A DNA stretch of 64,000 bases from positions 2,792,001 through 2,856,000 of the forward strand of contig NZ_CP051130.1 of NCBI RefSeq assembly GCF_013378055.1, read 5' to 3'. The DNA is from Parasphingopyxis sp. CP4. GTDB lineage: Bacteria > Pseudomonadota > Alphaproteobacteria > Sphingomonadales > Sphingomonadaceae. A program made the position numbers and the translations under genes. The notes beneath the pieces are model-generated. The model was not told the origin of the DNA. It was given only the letters and a program-made list of their open reading frames with translations, and made no database searches. Positions 8,658-18,375 of this stretch are shown here, one piece after another (position 1 is the stretch's first letter; the number at the start of each line of letters is the position of its first letter).

Positions 8658-10429
8658 GCGGCGGCGCCCTCTTCCTCACCCACACCGAAATAGAGTTTCG
8701 GCAGGTCCTTTTTCAGGATCTTGCCATTGGCGTTGCGCGGCAGCGTCTGTTCGACAAAGACGATCTTCACCGGGATCTTGAACTTGGCGAGACGTTCGCC
8801 GACCCAGCCCTGAAGCTCGGCTTCACTGACATCAACGCCCGGCGAACAATGCACCACCGCGGCCGGCTCTTCGCCCAGCTGCTTGTGCGGCAAGCCGATC
8901 AGCGCTGCGTCGGTCACGGCCGGATGATCGTAGAGGACATTTTCGACTTCGGATGAGTAGATATTCTCGCCGCCGCGAATGATCATGTCTTTCGCTCGAT
9001 CGCAGATATAGCAAAAGCCTTCCTCATCGAGCTTTGCGAGATCGCCGGTGCGGATCCAGCCATCGACAAAGGTTTCTTCATTGGCTTCGGGCTTGTTCCA
9101 ATAGCCTTTGACGACCATCGCGCCATAGGCCCAAAGCTCGCCAATCTCGCCGGTCGGCAGCTCCTCGGTGCCGTCTTCCGACATGATTTTGAGCTTGGCG
9201 ACCGGTACACATGGGCCGCAGCTTTCCGGGCGATTAAGATAGTCTTCAGCGCTATGACCGGTCACCGATCCAGAGGTTTCCGTCATGCCCCAGCCCATGG
9301 CGGGTGACGAATTGAAATCGCTCTTGATCTTGCGAACGAGGTCCGGCGAGGCCGGTGCGCCGCCATAGGTGATGCTGTCGAGGCTCGACAGATCATATTG
9401 CGCACGATCCGGATGTTCGAGGATCTGCCAGGCAATGGTCGGAACACCGCCTGTGAGTGTGACTTTCTCACGCTCGATGATTTCCATTGCGCGAACAGTA
9501 TCCCATTTGTGCATGAGCACGAGCTTGGAACCGCCGGCGATGATCGGTCCCATCATCGCGGTACAGCCGGTGACGTGGAACAAGGGGATCACCAGCAAAA
9601 CGCACATCGGATCGGGCAATGTACCGGGAGGTGGCAATTCTTCGCCGCGGCGAACCGCGCCGCGCGTGGTTGCGTAACCGGTCGACAGCAGGTTTGTCAG
9701 CGAGTTGCGATGCGTTGCAACTGCGCCTTTGGGTCGACCCGTGGTGCCGCTGGTATAGAGGATCGAGGCATCGGTTTCCGGACCGACATCGGCGGCAGGG
9801 AAATCGGTGTCAGCAAGATCGCCCCATGTGTCGCTGGTGCCGATCAGATCGGTCAACGCGACAAGACCTTCGTCCAGATCTCCACCCGGACGGGTGACGA
9901 TGATCTTTTCGATGTTCGGCAAATTTTCGAGCGCCGGCTTGATCCGTTCATAGCGTTCGCCATCGGCGATCAACATTTTTGATCCGGAATCCTGCAAGCC
10001 ATATTCAAGCTCGCCACCAGTCCACCAGCCATTGAGCGGTACGGCTATCGCGCCAATCGAGAGAATCGCAAAATAGGCAACCGGCCATTCAGGCAGGTTA
10101 CGAGCGGCCAGCGCGACACGGTCGCCTTTCTCAACGCCCATCTCTTTGAGCTTGTGCGAGAGGGTCGCAGCCGCCCGGAACCAGGCGTCATAGGTGACGC
10201 GCTCATCTTCGAAGACAACGAACTCACGGTCGGCATACGCCGCGCGCGACATCCGCGCAAAGTCCGCAAATGTTGGAGGAATATTCTTCCAAACGGTGGT
10301 GGGGCGGCCATTGATTTCGACCTCTTCCGTCTCAAACGGGCTGCCTTCGCCGGTCAGCGCTGCATTCGCTTGATCCAACGATACAACGGGCCAATCGGGA
10401 TGGTCGGGATTCAGGTTGATGTCCGTCAC
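8654..10429 (-). CDS. Class I adenylate-forming acyl-CoA ligase
   Basis: A 591-residue AMP-binding enzyme that activates a carboxylic acid to its CoA thioester through an acyl-adenylate. Motifs in order: YTSGTTGRPKG (P-loop-like, 225-235), GWGMTETSGSVTG, then WIRTGDLAKLDEEGFCYICDRAKDMIIRGG (split here by its conserved Asp and Arg), and PRNANGKILKKDLPK with the catalytic C-terminal Lys. I chose the GTG at 10429 because GGAGAGAG lies 7 bases upstream; the longer TTG start at 10444 would place that site inside the gene. It faces the catabolic run convergently and probably supplies its CoA esters. The chain length it prefers is not visible. Confidence 0.9.
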   Translation of the reverse strand: MTDINLNPDHPDWPVVSLDQANAALTGEGSPFETEEVEINGRPTTVWKNIPPTFADFARMSRAAYADREFVVFEDERVTYDAWFRAAATLSHKLKEMGVEKGDRVALAARNLPEWPVAYFAILSIGAIAVPLNGWWTGGELEYGLQDSGSKMLIADGERYERIKPALENLPNIEKIIVTRPGGDLDEGLVALTDLIGTSDTWGDLADTDFPAADVGPETDASILYTSGTTGRPKGAVATHRNSLTNLLSTGYATTRGAVRRGEELPPPGTLPDPMCVLLVIPLFHVTGCTAMMGPIIAGGSKLVLMHKWDTVRAMEIIEREKVTLTGGVPTIAWQILEHPDRAQYDLSSLDSITYGGAPASPDLVRKIKSDFNSSPAMGWGMTETSGSVTGHSAEDYLNRPESCGPCVPVAKLKIMSEDGTEELPTGEIGELWAYGAMVVKGYWNKPEANEETFVDGWIRTGDLAKLDEEGFCYICDRAKDMIIRGGENIYSSEVENVLYDHPAVTDAALIGLPHKQLGEEPAAVVHCSPGVDVSEAELQGWVGERLAKFKIPVKIVFVEQTLPRNANGKILKKDLPKLYFGVGEEEGAAA

Positions 10430-10612
10430 GTATACTCTCTCCAAAAGAAATGGCCGGTAGATTCGCGAATCCCCGGCTTCTGCCTTCCCTTCTAGCTATG
10501 GCCCGCGGGGATTAATCTCAAGGGGATAGAGTGCTTTCCGTAACGACAGCCTTGCCAGCCCCATCCGCGATGGGCGACAAGCCAAAGAAAAACCCGGCAG
10601 GAGAATCACCAA

Positions 10613-12667
10613 ATGTCCGTAATCAGCACCGAACGCCATGACGATGTCTTCGTCATCATTTCCAACAATCCGCCGGTTAATGCACTCGGCCAAGCTGTCC
10701 GCCAGGGCTTGGCTGAAGGCATCGACGAGGCCCTGTCCGATGATAGCATCAAGGCGGTAGTGATCCGTTGCGATGGGCGCACTTTTTTTGCCGGTGCTGA
10801 CATCACCGAGTTCGGCAAGCCGCCCCAGGGCCCCGGCCTGACCGAAGCAATCGACAAGCTTGAGGCCAGCGACAAGCCAGTTGTAGCGGCGATCCATGGC
10901 ACAGCTTTGGGCGGTGGGTGTGAGGTTGCGCTCGCCTGCCATTATCGGGTCGCCGTCGCCTCTGCGAAACTTGGCCTGCCGGAGGTCAAGCTTGGCCTGA
11001 TCCCGGGTGCAGCAGGTACGCAGCGTCTGCCGCGGGTCGTTGGCGCCGAAGCCGCGCTGCCGTTGGTTGTGGTGGGCAATCCGATTCCCGCAAAATCAGC
11101 CCAGGCAATAGGGTTGGTCGATGCAATTGTCGGTGAGGACAGTCTCGCCGCCGATGCCATCGCCTTTGCGCGCGAACAGATCGGCAAACCCGTGCCGCGG
11201 TCCAGCGAAGGCACGGCCAATCGCGATGGCGTTGAAAATCCAGCGATCTTTGACGAGTTTCGCGCCAAACATGGCCGCAAGCTGCGCGGCTTCGATGCGC
11301 CAGAGGCCGGTATCCAGGCCGTTAAGGCAGCAGGTGAAATGTCCTACGAAGATGGCGTGAAGAAAGAACGCGAGCTCTTCATGGGGCTGATGTCGGGCAC
11401 GCAATCGGCCGCGATGCGCCACTATTTCTTTGCCGAGCGGGCCGCCAACAAGATTGAAGGCATTGCCAGGGATATTGAACTCCTGCCGATCAAAAAGGTT
11501 GGCGTCATCGGTGCCGGCACCATGGGGGGCGGAATCTCGATGAACTTCCTGTCCGCTGGCATCCCGGTCACGATCCTCGAGATGGAGCGGGAAGCGCTCG
11601 ATCGCGGCACCGGTGTGATGCGCGCCAATTATGAGCGCACGGCGAAGCGCGGGCGGATGACTGACGAGCAGGTGGAACAGGCCATGGGCTTGCTGTCACC
11701 GACGCTGGACTATGGCGATCTTGCCGATTGCGATCTCGTGATCGAAGCCGTGTTCGAGAATATGGACGTGAAGAAGCAAGTCTTCGCCAAGCTCGATGAG
11801 ACGGTGAAGCAGGGTGCGATCCTTGCCTCGAACACCAGCTATCTCAACGTCGATGAAATCGCGACGGCGACCAATCGACCTGATCATGTGCTGGGCCTGC
11901 ACTTCTTCTCGCCGGCCAATGTCATGAAGCTGCTTGAGGTCGTGCGCGGCGACAAGACGTCGGACCAGGTGCTCGCCACCTGCATGAAGCTGGCGAAAAA
12001 GATCGGCAAGATCGCAGTGGTAGCTGGCGTCTGCGATGGTTTCATCGGCAACCGCATGCTCAGCCCGCGCCAGCAGCAAGCCAATGCGCTGATCATGGAA
12101 GGCGCAAATTATTGGGAAGTGGACGAAGTGCTGCTCGATTTCGGTTTCCCGATGGGGCCGTTCCAGATGTCGGACCTTGCCGGCCTTGATATCGGTTGGC
12201 ATCGCGATCCGACGCGCATTGAAACAGTGCGTGACGCGCTGTGCGCCATTGATCGCCGTGGTCAGAAAACCGGCGCCGGTTTCTATGATTATGACGAAGC
12301 ACGGCAACGCACTCCGTCCGACGATGTGAAGAAGATCATCGCTGACTTCGCCGAGAAACAGGGCGTGGCCCAGCGTGAGATTTCCAAGGAAGAGATACAG
12401 GAGCGGCTGCTCTACCCGATGGTCAATGAAGGCGCGCTGATCCTCGAAGAGGGCATGGCGCAACGGGCCAGCGACATCGATGTTGTCTGGATCAACGGCT
12501 ATGGCTGGCCGCTCTATACGGGCGGTCCGATGTTCTGGGCCGATACGGTGGGCCTCGATGCTGTGGTTGCCGGTCTCGAAAAACACGCAGCTGCACTGGG
12601 TGACAAGTTCACGCTCTCGCAATTGCTGGCCGACAAGGCTGCAGCAGGAGAAAGGTTCAACGGATGA
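10613..12667 (+). CDS. 3-hydroxyacyl-CoA dehydrogenase/enoyl-CoA hydratase multienzyme (FadB/FadJ-like)
   Basis: A 684-residue beta-oxidation multienzyme. The N-terminal third is an enoyl-CoA hydratase/isomerase: oxyanion-hole motifs [11 protein letters not shown] and [18 protein letters not shown], and [20 protein letters not shown]. The NAD-binding domain of 3-hydroxyacyl-CoA dehydrogenase begins near residue 297 ([12 protein letters not shown]), with the [15 protein letters not shown] motif near 430 and the two C-terminal HCDH domains after it. It hydrates trans-2-enoyl-CoA and oxidises the L-3-hydroxy product. The start at 10613 has GGAG upstream. The stop overlaps the amidase start by ATGA, so they form an operon. 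Confidence 0.93.
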   Translation: MSVISTERHDDVFVIISNNPPVNALGQAVRQGLAEGIDEALSDDSIKAVVIRCDGRTFFAGADITEFGKPPQGPGLTEAIDKLEASDKPVVAAIHGTALGGGCEVALACHYRVAVASAKLGLPEVKLGLIPGAAGTQRLPRVVGAEAALPLVVVGNPIPAKSAQAIGLVDAIVGEDSLAADAIAFAREQIGKPVPRSSEGTANRDGVENPAIFDEFRAKHGRKLRGFDAPEAGIQAVKAAGEMSYEDGVKKERELFMGLMSGTQSAAMRHYFFAERAANKIEGIARDIELLPIKKVGVIGAGTMGGGISMNFLSAGIPVTILEMEREALDRGTGVMRANYERTAKRGRMTDEQVEQAMGLLSPTLDYGDLADCDLVIEAVFENMDVKKQVFAKLDETVKQGAILASNTSYLNVDEIATATNRPDHVLGLHFFSPANVMKLLEVVRGDKTSDQVLATCMKLAKKIGKIAVVAGVCDGFIGNRMLSPRQQQANALIMEGANYWEVDEVLLDFGFPMGPFQMSDLAGLDIGWHRDPTRIETVRDALCAIDRRGQKTGAGFYDYDEARQRTPSDDVKKIIADFAEKQGVAQREISKEEIQERLLYPMVNEGALILEEGMAQRASDIDVVWINGYGWPLYTGGPMFWADTVGLDAVVAGLEKHAAALGDKFTLSQLLADKAAAGERFNG

Positions 12668-13989
12668 TCGAAGTCAGCGAGAAATCCGCGATCGAAACCG
12701 CCCGGGCCATTGCCAAGGGCGAGACCAGCGCGGTTGCCGAATGCGATGCGGCCATTGCCCGGATCGAAGAGCGGGATAGCGATATCAATGCCGTTATTGT
12801 GCGTGACTTCGATCGGGCGCGTGAAGCGGCGGCGGAAGCCGATGCGGCTGTCGCAGCCGGAGAAGCCCGGCCGCTGCTTGGTGTGCCGATGACGATCAAG
12901 GAATCGCATGACATCGCCGGCTTACCCACGACCTGGGGCGTGGAGATGGCGAAGGATTTCATCGCCCAGAAGGATTCGCTGGTTGTCCAACGGCTCAAAG
13001 CGGCTGGCGCGGTCTTTGTCGGCAAGACCAATGTGCCGCCAATGCTGGCGGACTGGCAATCGGACAATCCGGTCTATGGCCGAACCAACAATCCGCATGA
13101 TCTGTCGCGTGTTGTCGGTGGATCCTCGGGCGGATCGGGTGCGGTACTCGCTGCGGGTATGGTGCCGCTCGAATATGGTTCGGATATCGGTGGATCGATA
13201 CGCATTCCGGCCAATTATTGCGGGGTGTATGGGCTCAAGCCGAGCTATGGCATTGTTCCGTTGGAGGGCCATTATTTCCCCGGGACGGACGGGGCGGACA
13301 TTCCCCTGTCGGTGACAGGGCCGCTGGCGCGTACCGCCGAGGATCTTGCGCTCGCGATCAACCTGACTTCGGATATTGCCTTGCAAGGCGCACCATCGCG
13401 CTCGCTCAAGGATTATCGGCTGTTGGTGATCACAGATACTGAGCTGGCGATTGTCGACGACGAGATTGCCCAGGCCGTGGAAAGTATCGCGGCCCAGTGT
13501 GAAAATGCCGGAGCCACGGTATCGCGATCGAGCGATCTCCTGCCGGACCTTGCGGGCCTCCACTCGCAATATCTGCACATGTTGTTGACGGTATTGGCGG
13601 TGCGCGATCCGACCTCCGAATATCCGCTACCGGACCTTCCCGGCTGGTGCGATATGCTGGACCAGCAGGCGCGGGCACGGCGGCACTATCGCGCTTTGTT
13701 TGAGGAGTTTGATGCGATCCTGTGCCCCAATGCCGGCACGACGGCGTTCCCACATACGCCTGTGCCGATGAACGACCGCAAGCTGATCGTGAATGGTGAA
13801 GAGCAGGAGTTCGGCAAACAGTTTGGCTGGGTGAGCATTGCCACCTATCCCGGCTTGCCGGCGGTCAGCGCGCCGATTGGGGCGGATAGCGAAGGCCTGC
13901 CGATTGGCTTGCAGATTATCACCGACTTCCATGCCGACCATACCGCCGTCGAGCTTGGCCGGTTGATCGGCGCATTGGGCAATGGCTGA
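12664..13989 (+). CDS. Amidase signature family hydrolase
   Basis: A 441-residue amidase. The Ser-cisSer-Lys triad region is visible: Lys in [11 protein letters not shown] near 79, the signature GGSSGGSGA from about 152, and the nucleophile Ser in [14 protein letters not shown] about 25 residues later. Related enzymes include indoleacetamide hydrolases, fatty acid amide hydrolases and GatA. With no gatB or gatC beside it, a catabolic amidase is more likely than tRNA amidotransferase. It overlaps the FadB-like gene by four bases and the next membrane protein gene by eight. Confidence 0.9.
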   Translation: MIEVSEKSAIETARAIAKGETSAVAECDAAIARIEERDSDINAVIVRDFDRAREAAAEADAAVAAGEARPLLGVPMTIKESHDIAGLPTTWGVEMAKDFIAQKDSLVVQRLKAAGAVFVGKTNVPPMLADWQSDNPVYGRTNNPHDLSRVVGGSSGGSGAVLAAGMVPLEYGSDIGGSIRIPANYCGVYGLKPSYGIVPLEGHYFPGTDGADIPLSVTGPLARTAEDLALAINLTSDIALQGAPSRSLKDYRLLVITDTELAIVDDEIAQAVESIAAQCENAGATVSRSSDLLPDLAGLHSQYLHMLLTVLAVRDPTSEYPLPDLPGWCDMLDQQARARRHYRALFEEFDAILCPNAGTTAFPHTPVPMNDRKLIVNGEEQEFGKQFGWVSIATYPGLPAVSAPIGADSEGLPIGLQIITDFHADHTAVELGRLIGALGNG

Positions 13990-14398
13990 GCGTCACGCCT
14001 CTGAAACGGCGCTGGCCTGGCTGACCCTTTTCTCGACCAGCGTGCATTTCATATTGGAGACCTGGTACCATCTCGAATGGGGCCAGCCACTTCAGGCGCT
14101 GATTGTCGACTATATCTGCGTTGCCCTGATGGTGTTGGGCGGCGTCGCGTCCTTGCGTCTCCGCCCGCGCAGTGCAGCCGGCCTGTTGGCCGCAGGCTGG
14201 GCCTTCTCGCTCGGTTTTGGCTGGCGCAGCGGCTTTGGGCGGCTGGAGCTCCGCAATAGCGGTGCGGCCAATGTGCAGGGTGAGGCGGATTTTGTGATGC
14301 CCATCATCCTCGCATCGCTCGCGGTTGTCGCGATCTGCCTGCTTTGGTCGCTGTGGCTCGCATGGCGCCAGGCGCGCGGCGTAGCCGATCAAGATTGA
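13982..14398 (+). CDS. Small integral membrane protein, unknown
   Basis: A 138-residue protein with about four hydrophobic segments (roughly 10-28, 38-57, 68-82 and 107-127). Segment 1 carries FSTSVHFILETWYHLEWGQ. I do not recognise the family. The gene starts inside the end of the amidase gene (8-base overlap, ATGGCTGA), so it is probably co-translated with it. A membrane partner for uptake, or an unrelated passenger, are both possible. The codon use looks like that of its neighbours. Confidence 0.65.
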   Translation: MAERHASETALAWLTLFSTSVHFILETWYHLEWGQPLQALIVDYICVALMVLGGVASLRLRPRSAAGLLAAGWAFSLGFGWRSGFGRLELRNSGAANVQGEADFVMPIILASLAVVAICLLWSLWLAWRQARGVADQD

Positions 14399-14485
14399 AC
14401 GCACCCGCCCTTGTCTTTGCCCTTCAGCTATGCTTGACGTTAACGGAAACTAGCTGCGCAAAGCAGGTTAACAAAGAGGATCGAG

Positions 14486-15571
14486 ATGGCTGGGCTTAGC
14501 GACGAACAAGTGATGCTGCGCGATATGGCGCGCGAATGGTCTGACAAGGAAAACCCGGTCAGCGCGTTTCGCAAGATGCGCGATAGCGGCCATGATGAAG
14601 GCTATGATCCAGCGGTCTATGGCCAGATGGCCGAGATGGGCTGGACCGGCATTGTCATTCCTGAAGAACATGGTGGTAGCGGCTTCGGTTTCACCGGGTT
14701 GGGCCTGGTGCTCGAAGAGCTGGGTCGCAATATCGCCGCGGCGCCGCTCGCCGCGTCCTCGGCAGCAGCAACAGCAATCATGCTCGGCGGTTCGGACGAA
14801 CAGAAGGCCAAATATCTGCCCAAGATTGCGAGCGGTGAATTGGTTGCAAGCCTCGCTATCGACGAAGGCGCGCATCATGATCCCGATGCGATTGATACGG
14901 CTGTCGAAGGCGGCAAGCTCAATGGGACCAAGGCCTTTGTGGCAGAAGGCGATAGCGCCGGACTCTTTGTGGTGGCTGCCAAAGACGGTCTCTATCTGGT
15001 CGATGGCGATGCAGACGGCGTCTCCCGCTCCAGCCGCGAGGTGGTCGACTCCCGCAGCCATGCCGAGATTGCATTCACCGACGTCGCGATCGGCAATGAT
15101 TCCCGATTGGCCGAAGGTGGCGATGATCTGCGCGATAAGGTATTGGATTGCGCCCGCGTCATTGCCTGCGCGGAAATGCTGGGCCTCGCCGTCCAGGCAT
15201 TCGCCACCACCAATGACTATCTCAAAACCCGCGTTCAGTTCGGCCAGGTGCTGTCGAGCTTCCAAGCGCTGCAGCATCGGATGGCCGAGATGTTCGGTGA
15301 TATCGAGATGATGCGCTCGGCAGTCGAAGGCGCGCTTGCCGCGCTTGATTCCGATATCGGCAGTGCTGGGCAGACGGTCGCCGCGGCCAAGGCCACGGCC
15401 AATGATGTCGTCCACCGGATCACCCATGAAATGATCCAGATGCATGGCGGTATTGGCATGACCGACGAGCATGATGCCGGCTTTTATTTCAAGCGGGCAC
15501 GCGTGCTAGAAAACCAATGGGGCAATTCCGGCTATCATCGGGAACGCTTTGCCGAGTTTAATGGCTATTGA
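14486..15571 (+). CDS. Acyl-CoA dehydrogenase family protein
   Basis: A 361-residue flavoprotein that would introduce a trans-2 double bond into an acyl-CoA. N-terminal helical domain: MAEMGWTGIVIPEEHGGSGFGFTGL (split across 48-72). C-terminal helical domain: RVQFGQVLSSFQALQHRMAEM and the closing QMHGGIGMTDEHDAGFYFKR. The protein is shorter than typical FadE proteins and the middle beta domain is compressed, as in the FadE-type subunits of steroid or ring catabolism that pair with a second subunit. No such partner sits beside it here. It starts at 14486 with GAGG upstream. Confidence 0.88.
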   Translation: MAGLSDEQVMLRDMAREWSDKENPVSAFRKMRDSGHDEGYDPAVYGQMAEMGWTGIVIPEEHGGSGFGFTGLGLVLEELGRNIAAAPLAASSAAATAIMLGGSDEQKAKYLPKIASGELVASLAIDEGAHHDPDAIDTAVEGGKLNGTKAFVAEGDSAGLFVVAAKDGLYLVDGDADGVSRSSREVVDSRSHAEIAFTDVAIGNDSRLAEGGDDLRDKVLDCARVIACAEMLGLAVQAFATTNDYLKTRVQFGQVLSSFQALQHRMAEMFGDIEMMRSAVEGALAALDSDIGSAGQTVAAAKATANDVVHRITHEMIQMHGGIGMTDEHDAGFYFKRARVLENQWGNSGYHRERFAEFNGY

Positions 15572-15589
15572 GCCGCGCACTGACACCCT

Positions 15590-16867
15590 GTGACGGATGA
15601 CGCCGCCGATCTTGAGCGGCGCGAAGCCGAATATGAGCAGTTCGTCGAGGACAACCTTCGCGCCAATTATATAGCGCATTTCGCCCATGGCATGCTGGGG
15701 ATGACGGGTTTCCGCATCCTCATGGCGCCGACCTTTCTGCCGGCCTATCTCTTTGCACTTACCGGTTCGAATTTCCTCGTTGGACTCGGCCAGGGCCTGC
15801 TTCAGGCCGGCGCGGCGGTATCGCCGATGATCAGCGCATCGAACCTTGAACATCGCACCAAGGTCATGCCGCGCGCGATCCAGATCGGCATCGCAATGCG
15901 GGTCCAGATCCTCGGCCTGGCGCTCGCCGGTTTTTACCTTACCGGTTCGATGCTGCTGTTCGCGACATTCATGTTCCTGTTCCTGCTCGGCTTTTTCCAG
16001 GGCCAGCAGCGCGTCGCCTTCCAGATGCTGCTTTCCAAAGTGATCCCGATTGCACGGCGTGGGCGATTACAGGCCTATCGCAATGTCGCAGGGGCGGGCA
16101 TCGCGGCATTGCTGTCGTTCTTCGCCGGGGCCTATTTCATCGAGCAGGAAACGCTGGGCAATGGCTATGCGACGACCTTCCTGCTGTGCTTCATCCTTAC
16201 GAGCCTTGGCCTCTACGTGCTCTATCGTTTCGTCCGTGAGCCCGAGCCACCGACGGTGCGCCCCAAAATGGCGATGCGCGATCGTATCCGTGAGTTTCCC
16301 GAAATCCTGGCAGATCGGGACTATCGCTGGTTCCTGATCGCGCAGCTATTCTCGGTCGCCGCGCGGATCTCGATGCCATTCTATATTCTCTACGCGGCAG
16401 AACAGATGAGCATGAACGGCGCGACAATCGGATTGCTGACCGTCGCATTTCTCGGCGCCGACACCATCGCCAATATCCTGTGGGGCCATCTGGGCGATCG
16501 CTATGGCTATCGGTTGACGATGATGCTGTCGCTGGCGATGTGGCTCGCTGCTCTATTCCTGTTGCTCGGAGCGGATGGTCCGCTACCGATCTTCATCGCC
16601 TTTTTCGGGATCGGCGCGTCCATGTCCGGCTATATGATGAGTGCGACGACGATTGTATTGGAGTTCGGCTCGCGGGACGACTTGCCGATGCGCCTTGCCC
16701 TGTCGACGTCGGCGGAAACAACGATGGCCGCCATTGGCCCGCTGGCCGGCGGCATCATCGCGGCGGCCTTTGGTTATGTGCCTTTGTTCTGGCTTTCGAT
16801 CGGGCTGCTGATCATCTCGCTTGCCGTCCTCGCGCTGTTCGTTCGCGAACCGAGAACGAGGAGCTGA
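15590..16867 (+). CDS. MFS transporter
   Basis: A 425-residue protein with about 12 transmembrane segments. The N-terminal half has GLGQGLLQAGAAVSPMISASNLEHRTKVMPR and the loop 8-9 region shows WGHLGDRYGYRLTMMLSL, a major facilitator signature. The start is a GTG at 15590 with no good ribosome site, 18 bases after the acyl-CoA dehydrogenase stop, so coupling is likely. It may move the pathway substrate. The stop codon lies in a perfect 12-bp palindrome (16862-16873) that reaches into the stop of convergent hmgA. Confidence 0.85.
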   Translation: MTDDAADLERREAEYEQFVEDNLRANYIAHFAHGMLGMTGFRILMAPTFLPAYLFALTGSNFLVGLGQGLLQAGAAVSPMISASNLEHRTKVMPRAIQIGIAMRVQILGLALAGFYLTGSMLLFATFMFLFLLGFFQGQQRVAFQMLLSKVIPIARRGRLQAYRNVAGAGIAALLSFFAGAYFIEQETLGNGYATTFLLCFILTSLGLYVLYRFVREPEPPTVRPKMAMRDRIREFPEILADRDYRWFLIAQLFSVAARISMPFYILYAAEQMSMNGATIGLLTVAFLGADTIANILWGHLGDRYGYRLTMMLSLAMWLAALFLLLGADGPLPIFIAFFGIGASMSGYMMSATTIVLEFGSRDDLPMRLALSTSAETTMAAIGPLAGGIIAAAFGYVPLFWLSIGLLIISLAVLALFVREPRTRS

Positions 16868-16871
16868 TCAG

Positions 16872-18167
16872 CTAGCTCGGCAGTTGCGCCTTGTCGAACC
16901 CGTCCCAGCAGCTGTCATAATCGAGCTGCAACAGCGGCGTATCCATCGCAAAGCGTGTCGGACGGATCGGCAGGCAACTTTCGAACATGAAGGCCATCGT
17001 GTCATCGATCTTCTGTGGAGCAAGATCTGCGGCCATCGCATTTTCGGTCGACACCTTGTCTGGCCCATGGGCGCTCATGCAATTGTGCAAGGACGCACCG
17101 CCCGGCGCAAAACCACCGGCTTTCGCATCATATTCGCCATGGATAAGCCCCATAAACTCGCTCATGATATTGCGATGGAACCAGGGCGGACGGAATGTGT
17201 CTTCGCCCACCAGCCAGCGCGGCGGGAAGATCACGAAATCGCAATTCGCGGTGCCCGGGTTACCCGAAGGCGATGTCAGTACCGTGAATATTGAGGGATC
17301 GGGATGGTCGAAGCTGATCGAACCGATCGTGTTGAAATGCGCAAGATCATATTTCACCGGCACGAGATTGCCGTGCCAGGCCACCACATCGAACGGCGAA
17401 TGATCCAGCGTCGTTGACCACAATGATCCAGAGAATTTCTGGACCAGTTCAACCGGCTCGTCGCTATCTTCATAGGCCGCAACCGGGGTCAGAAAATCGC
17501 GCGCATTGGCAAGGCCATTCGAACCGATGGGTCCAAGGTCGGGCAAGCGAAAGGCCGCACCGTAATTCTCGCAGACATAACCACGCGCTTCACCATCGAC
17601 GAGCTCGACCCGGAATTTCATGCCGCGCGGAATGACGCAAATCTCGTTCGGCGCAACATCGAGCACGCCCATCTCGGTGACGATCCGCAGCGCGCCCATT
17701 TGCGGTACGATCAGCACCTCGCCGTCTGCATTGAAAAACGCGCGACCCTCCATCGACCGATTGGCCGCATAGAGATGGATCGCGATGCCCGTCTGGCTGT
17801 CGGCGGCGCCATTGCCAGCCCAGGTGACAAGGCCATCGACCCAGTCGAGCTCGGCTTCCGGCATCTCCAGCGGACTCCAGCGCAGCCGATTGGGTTCGAA
17901 CGCCGCACCCGAAATCGGAGCCGTCTCGATCCGTTCGCCGCCCGAATAGGGTTCGAACCGGCCATGCATGGCGCTCGGCCGCATTCGGTAGAGCCAGCTG
18001 CGACGATTGTGATCGCGCGTGACGGTGAACGCGGTGCCCGAAAGCTGTTCGGCATAAAGGCCGAAGGCCGGGCGCTGCGGGCTGTTGCGGCCGTCTGGCA
18101 ATGCCCCTGCGACCGCCTCGGTCGCGAATTCATTGCCGAAGCCGGATTGATATTCAAGGTCGGTCAT
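16872..18167 (-). CDS. hmgA: Homogentisate 1,2-dioxygenase
   Basis: A 431-residue enzyme that opens the ring of homogentisate to maleylacetoacetate in tyrosine/phenylalanine breakdown. It starts [18 protein letters not shown], the usual N-terminus. The C-terminal cupin holds the iron ligands, seen in [20 protein letters not shown] (His and Glu) and later MSAHGPD (His). [13 protein letters not shown] is another conserved stretch. The ATG at 18167 has AAGGGA about 6 bases upstream; the open frame beyond it, to 18269, lies in a repeat element. It is downstream of hppD on the same strand with the repeat in between. Confidence 0.97.
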   Translation of the reverse strand: MTDLEYQSGFGNEFATEAVAGALPDGRNSPQRPAFGLYAEQLSGTAFTVTRDHNRRSWLYRMRPSAMHGRFEPYSGGERIETAPISGAAFEPNRLRWSPLEMPEAELDWVDGLVTWAGNGAADSQTGIAIHLYAANRSMEGRAFFNADGEVLIVPQMGALRIVTEMGVLDVAPNEICVIPRGMKFRVELVDGEARGYVCENYGAAFRLPDLGPIGSNGLANARDFLTPVAAYEDSDEPVELVQKFSGSLWSTTLDHSPFDVVAWHGNLVPVKYDLAHFNTIGSISFDHPDPSIFTVLTSPSGNPGTANCDFVIFPPRWLVGEDTFRPPWFHRNIMSEFMGLIHGEYDAKAGGFAPGGASLHNCMSAHGPDKVSTENAMAADLAPQKIDDTMAFMFESCLPIRPTRFAMDTPLLQLDYDSCWDGFDKAQLPS

Positions 18168-18180
18168 TTTTCCCTTCCTT

Positions 18181-18365
18181 CCCTCTCCCCTGGTGGGAGA
18201 GGGTTGTGCAGATTTGGCAGCTTGCTGCCTAGTCGGAGCTGGGTGAGGGGGGAAGTGTTTGCGTTGCAAACACGTGCTTCTTGGTGCCGCTCACCCTCAT
18301 CCAACTGCGCCTAGGCTCACAATGTTCGCCAAGGCTCCCTATCCTTCTCCCATCAAGGGAGAAGG
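18181..18365. repeat. Composite fold-back intergenic repeat (REP/MITE-like) between hppD and hmgA
   Basis: The left end is a perfect hairpin, CCCTCTCCC (18181-18189) and GGGAGAGGG (18195-18203). The right end is another, CCTTCTCCC (18343-18351) and GGGAGAAGG (18357-18365). Between them the two halves are imperfect inverted copies (GCTGGGTGAGGGG near 18238-18250 against CTCACCCTCATCCAAC near 18290-18305). The centre has a third perfect stem, GTGTTTGC/GCAAACAC (18255-18273). Elements of this CTCTCCC/CTCACCC kind are common between genes in proteobacteria. It fills almost the whole gap and would form a large cruciform or RNA fold inside the hppD-hmgA transcript. Confidence 0.8.
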
Positions 18366-18375
18366 AAGAATGTAC

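Noticed and set aside
12664-13989. Amidase as GatA of the tRNA amidotransferase
   Set aside because: No gatB or gatC nearby, and the gene is coupled to a beta-oxidation gene.
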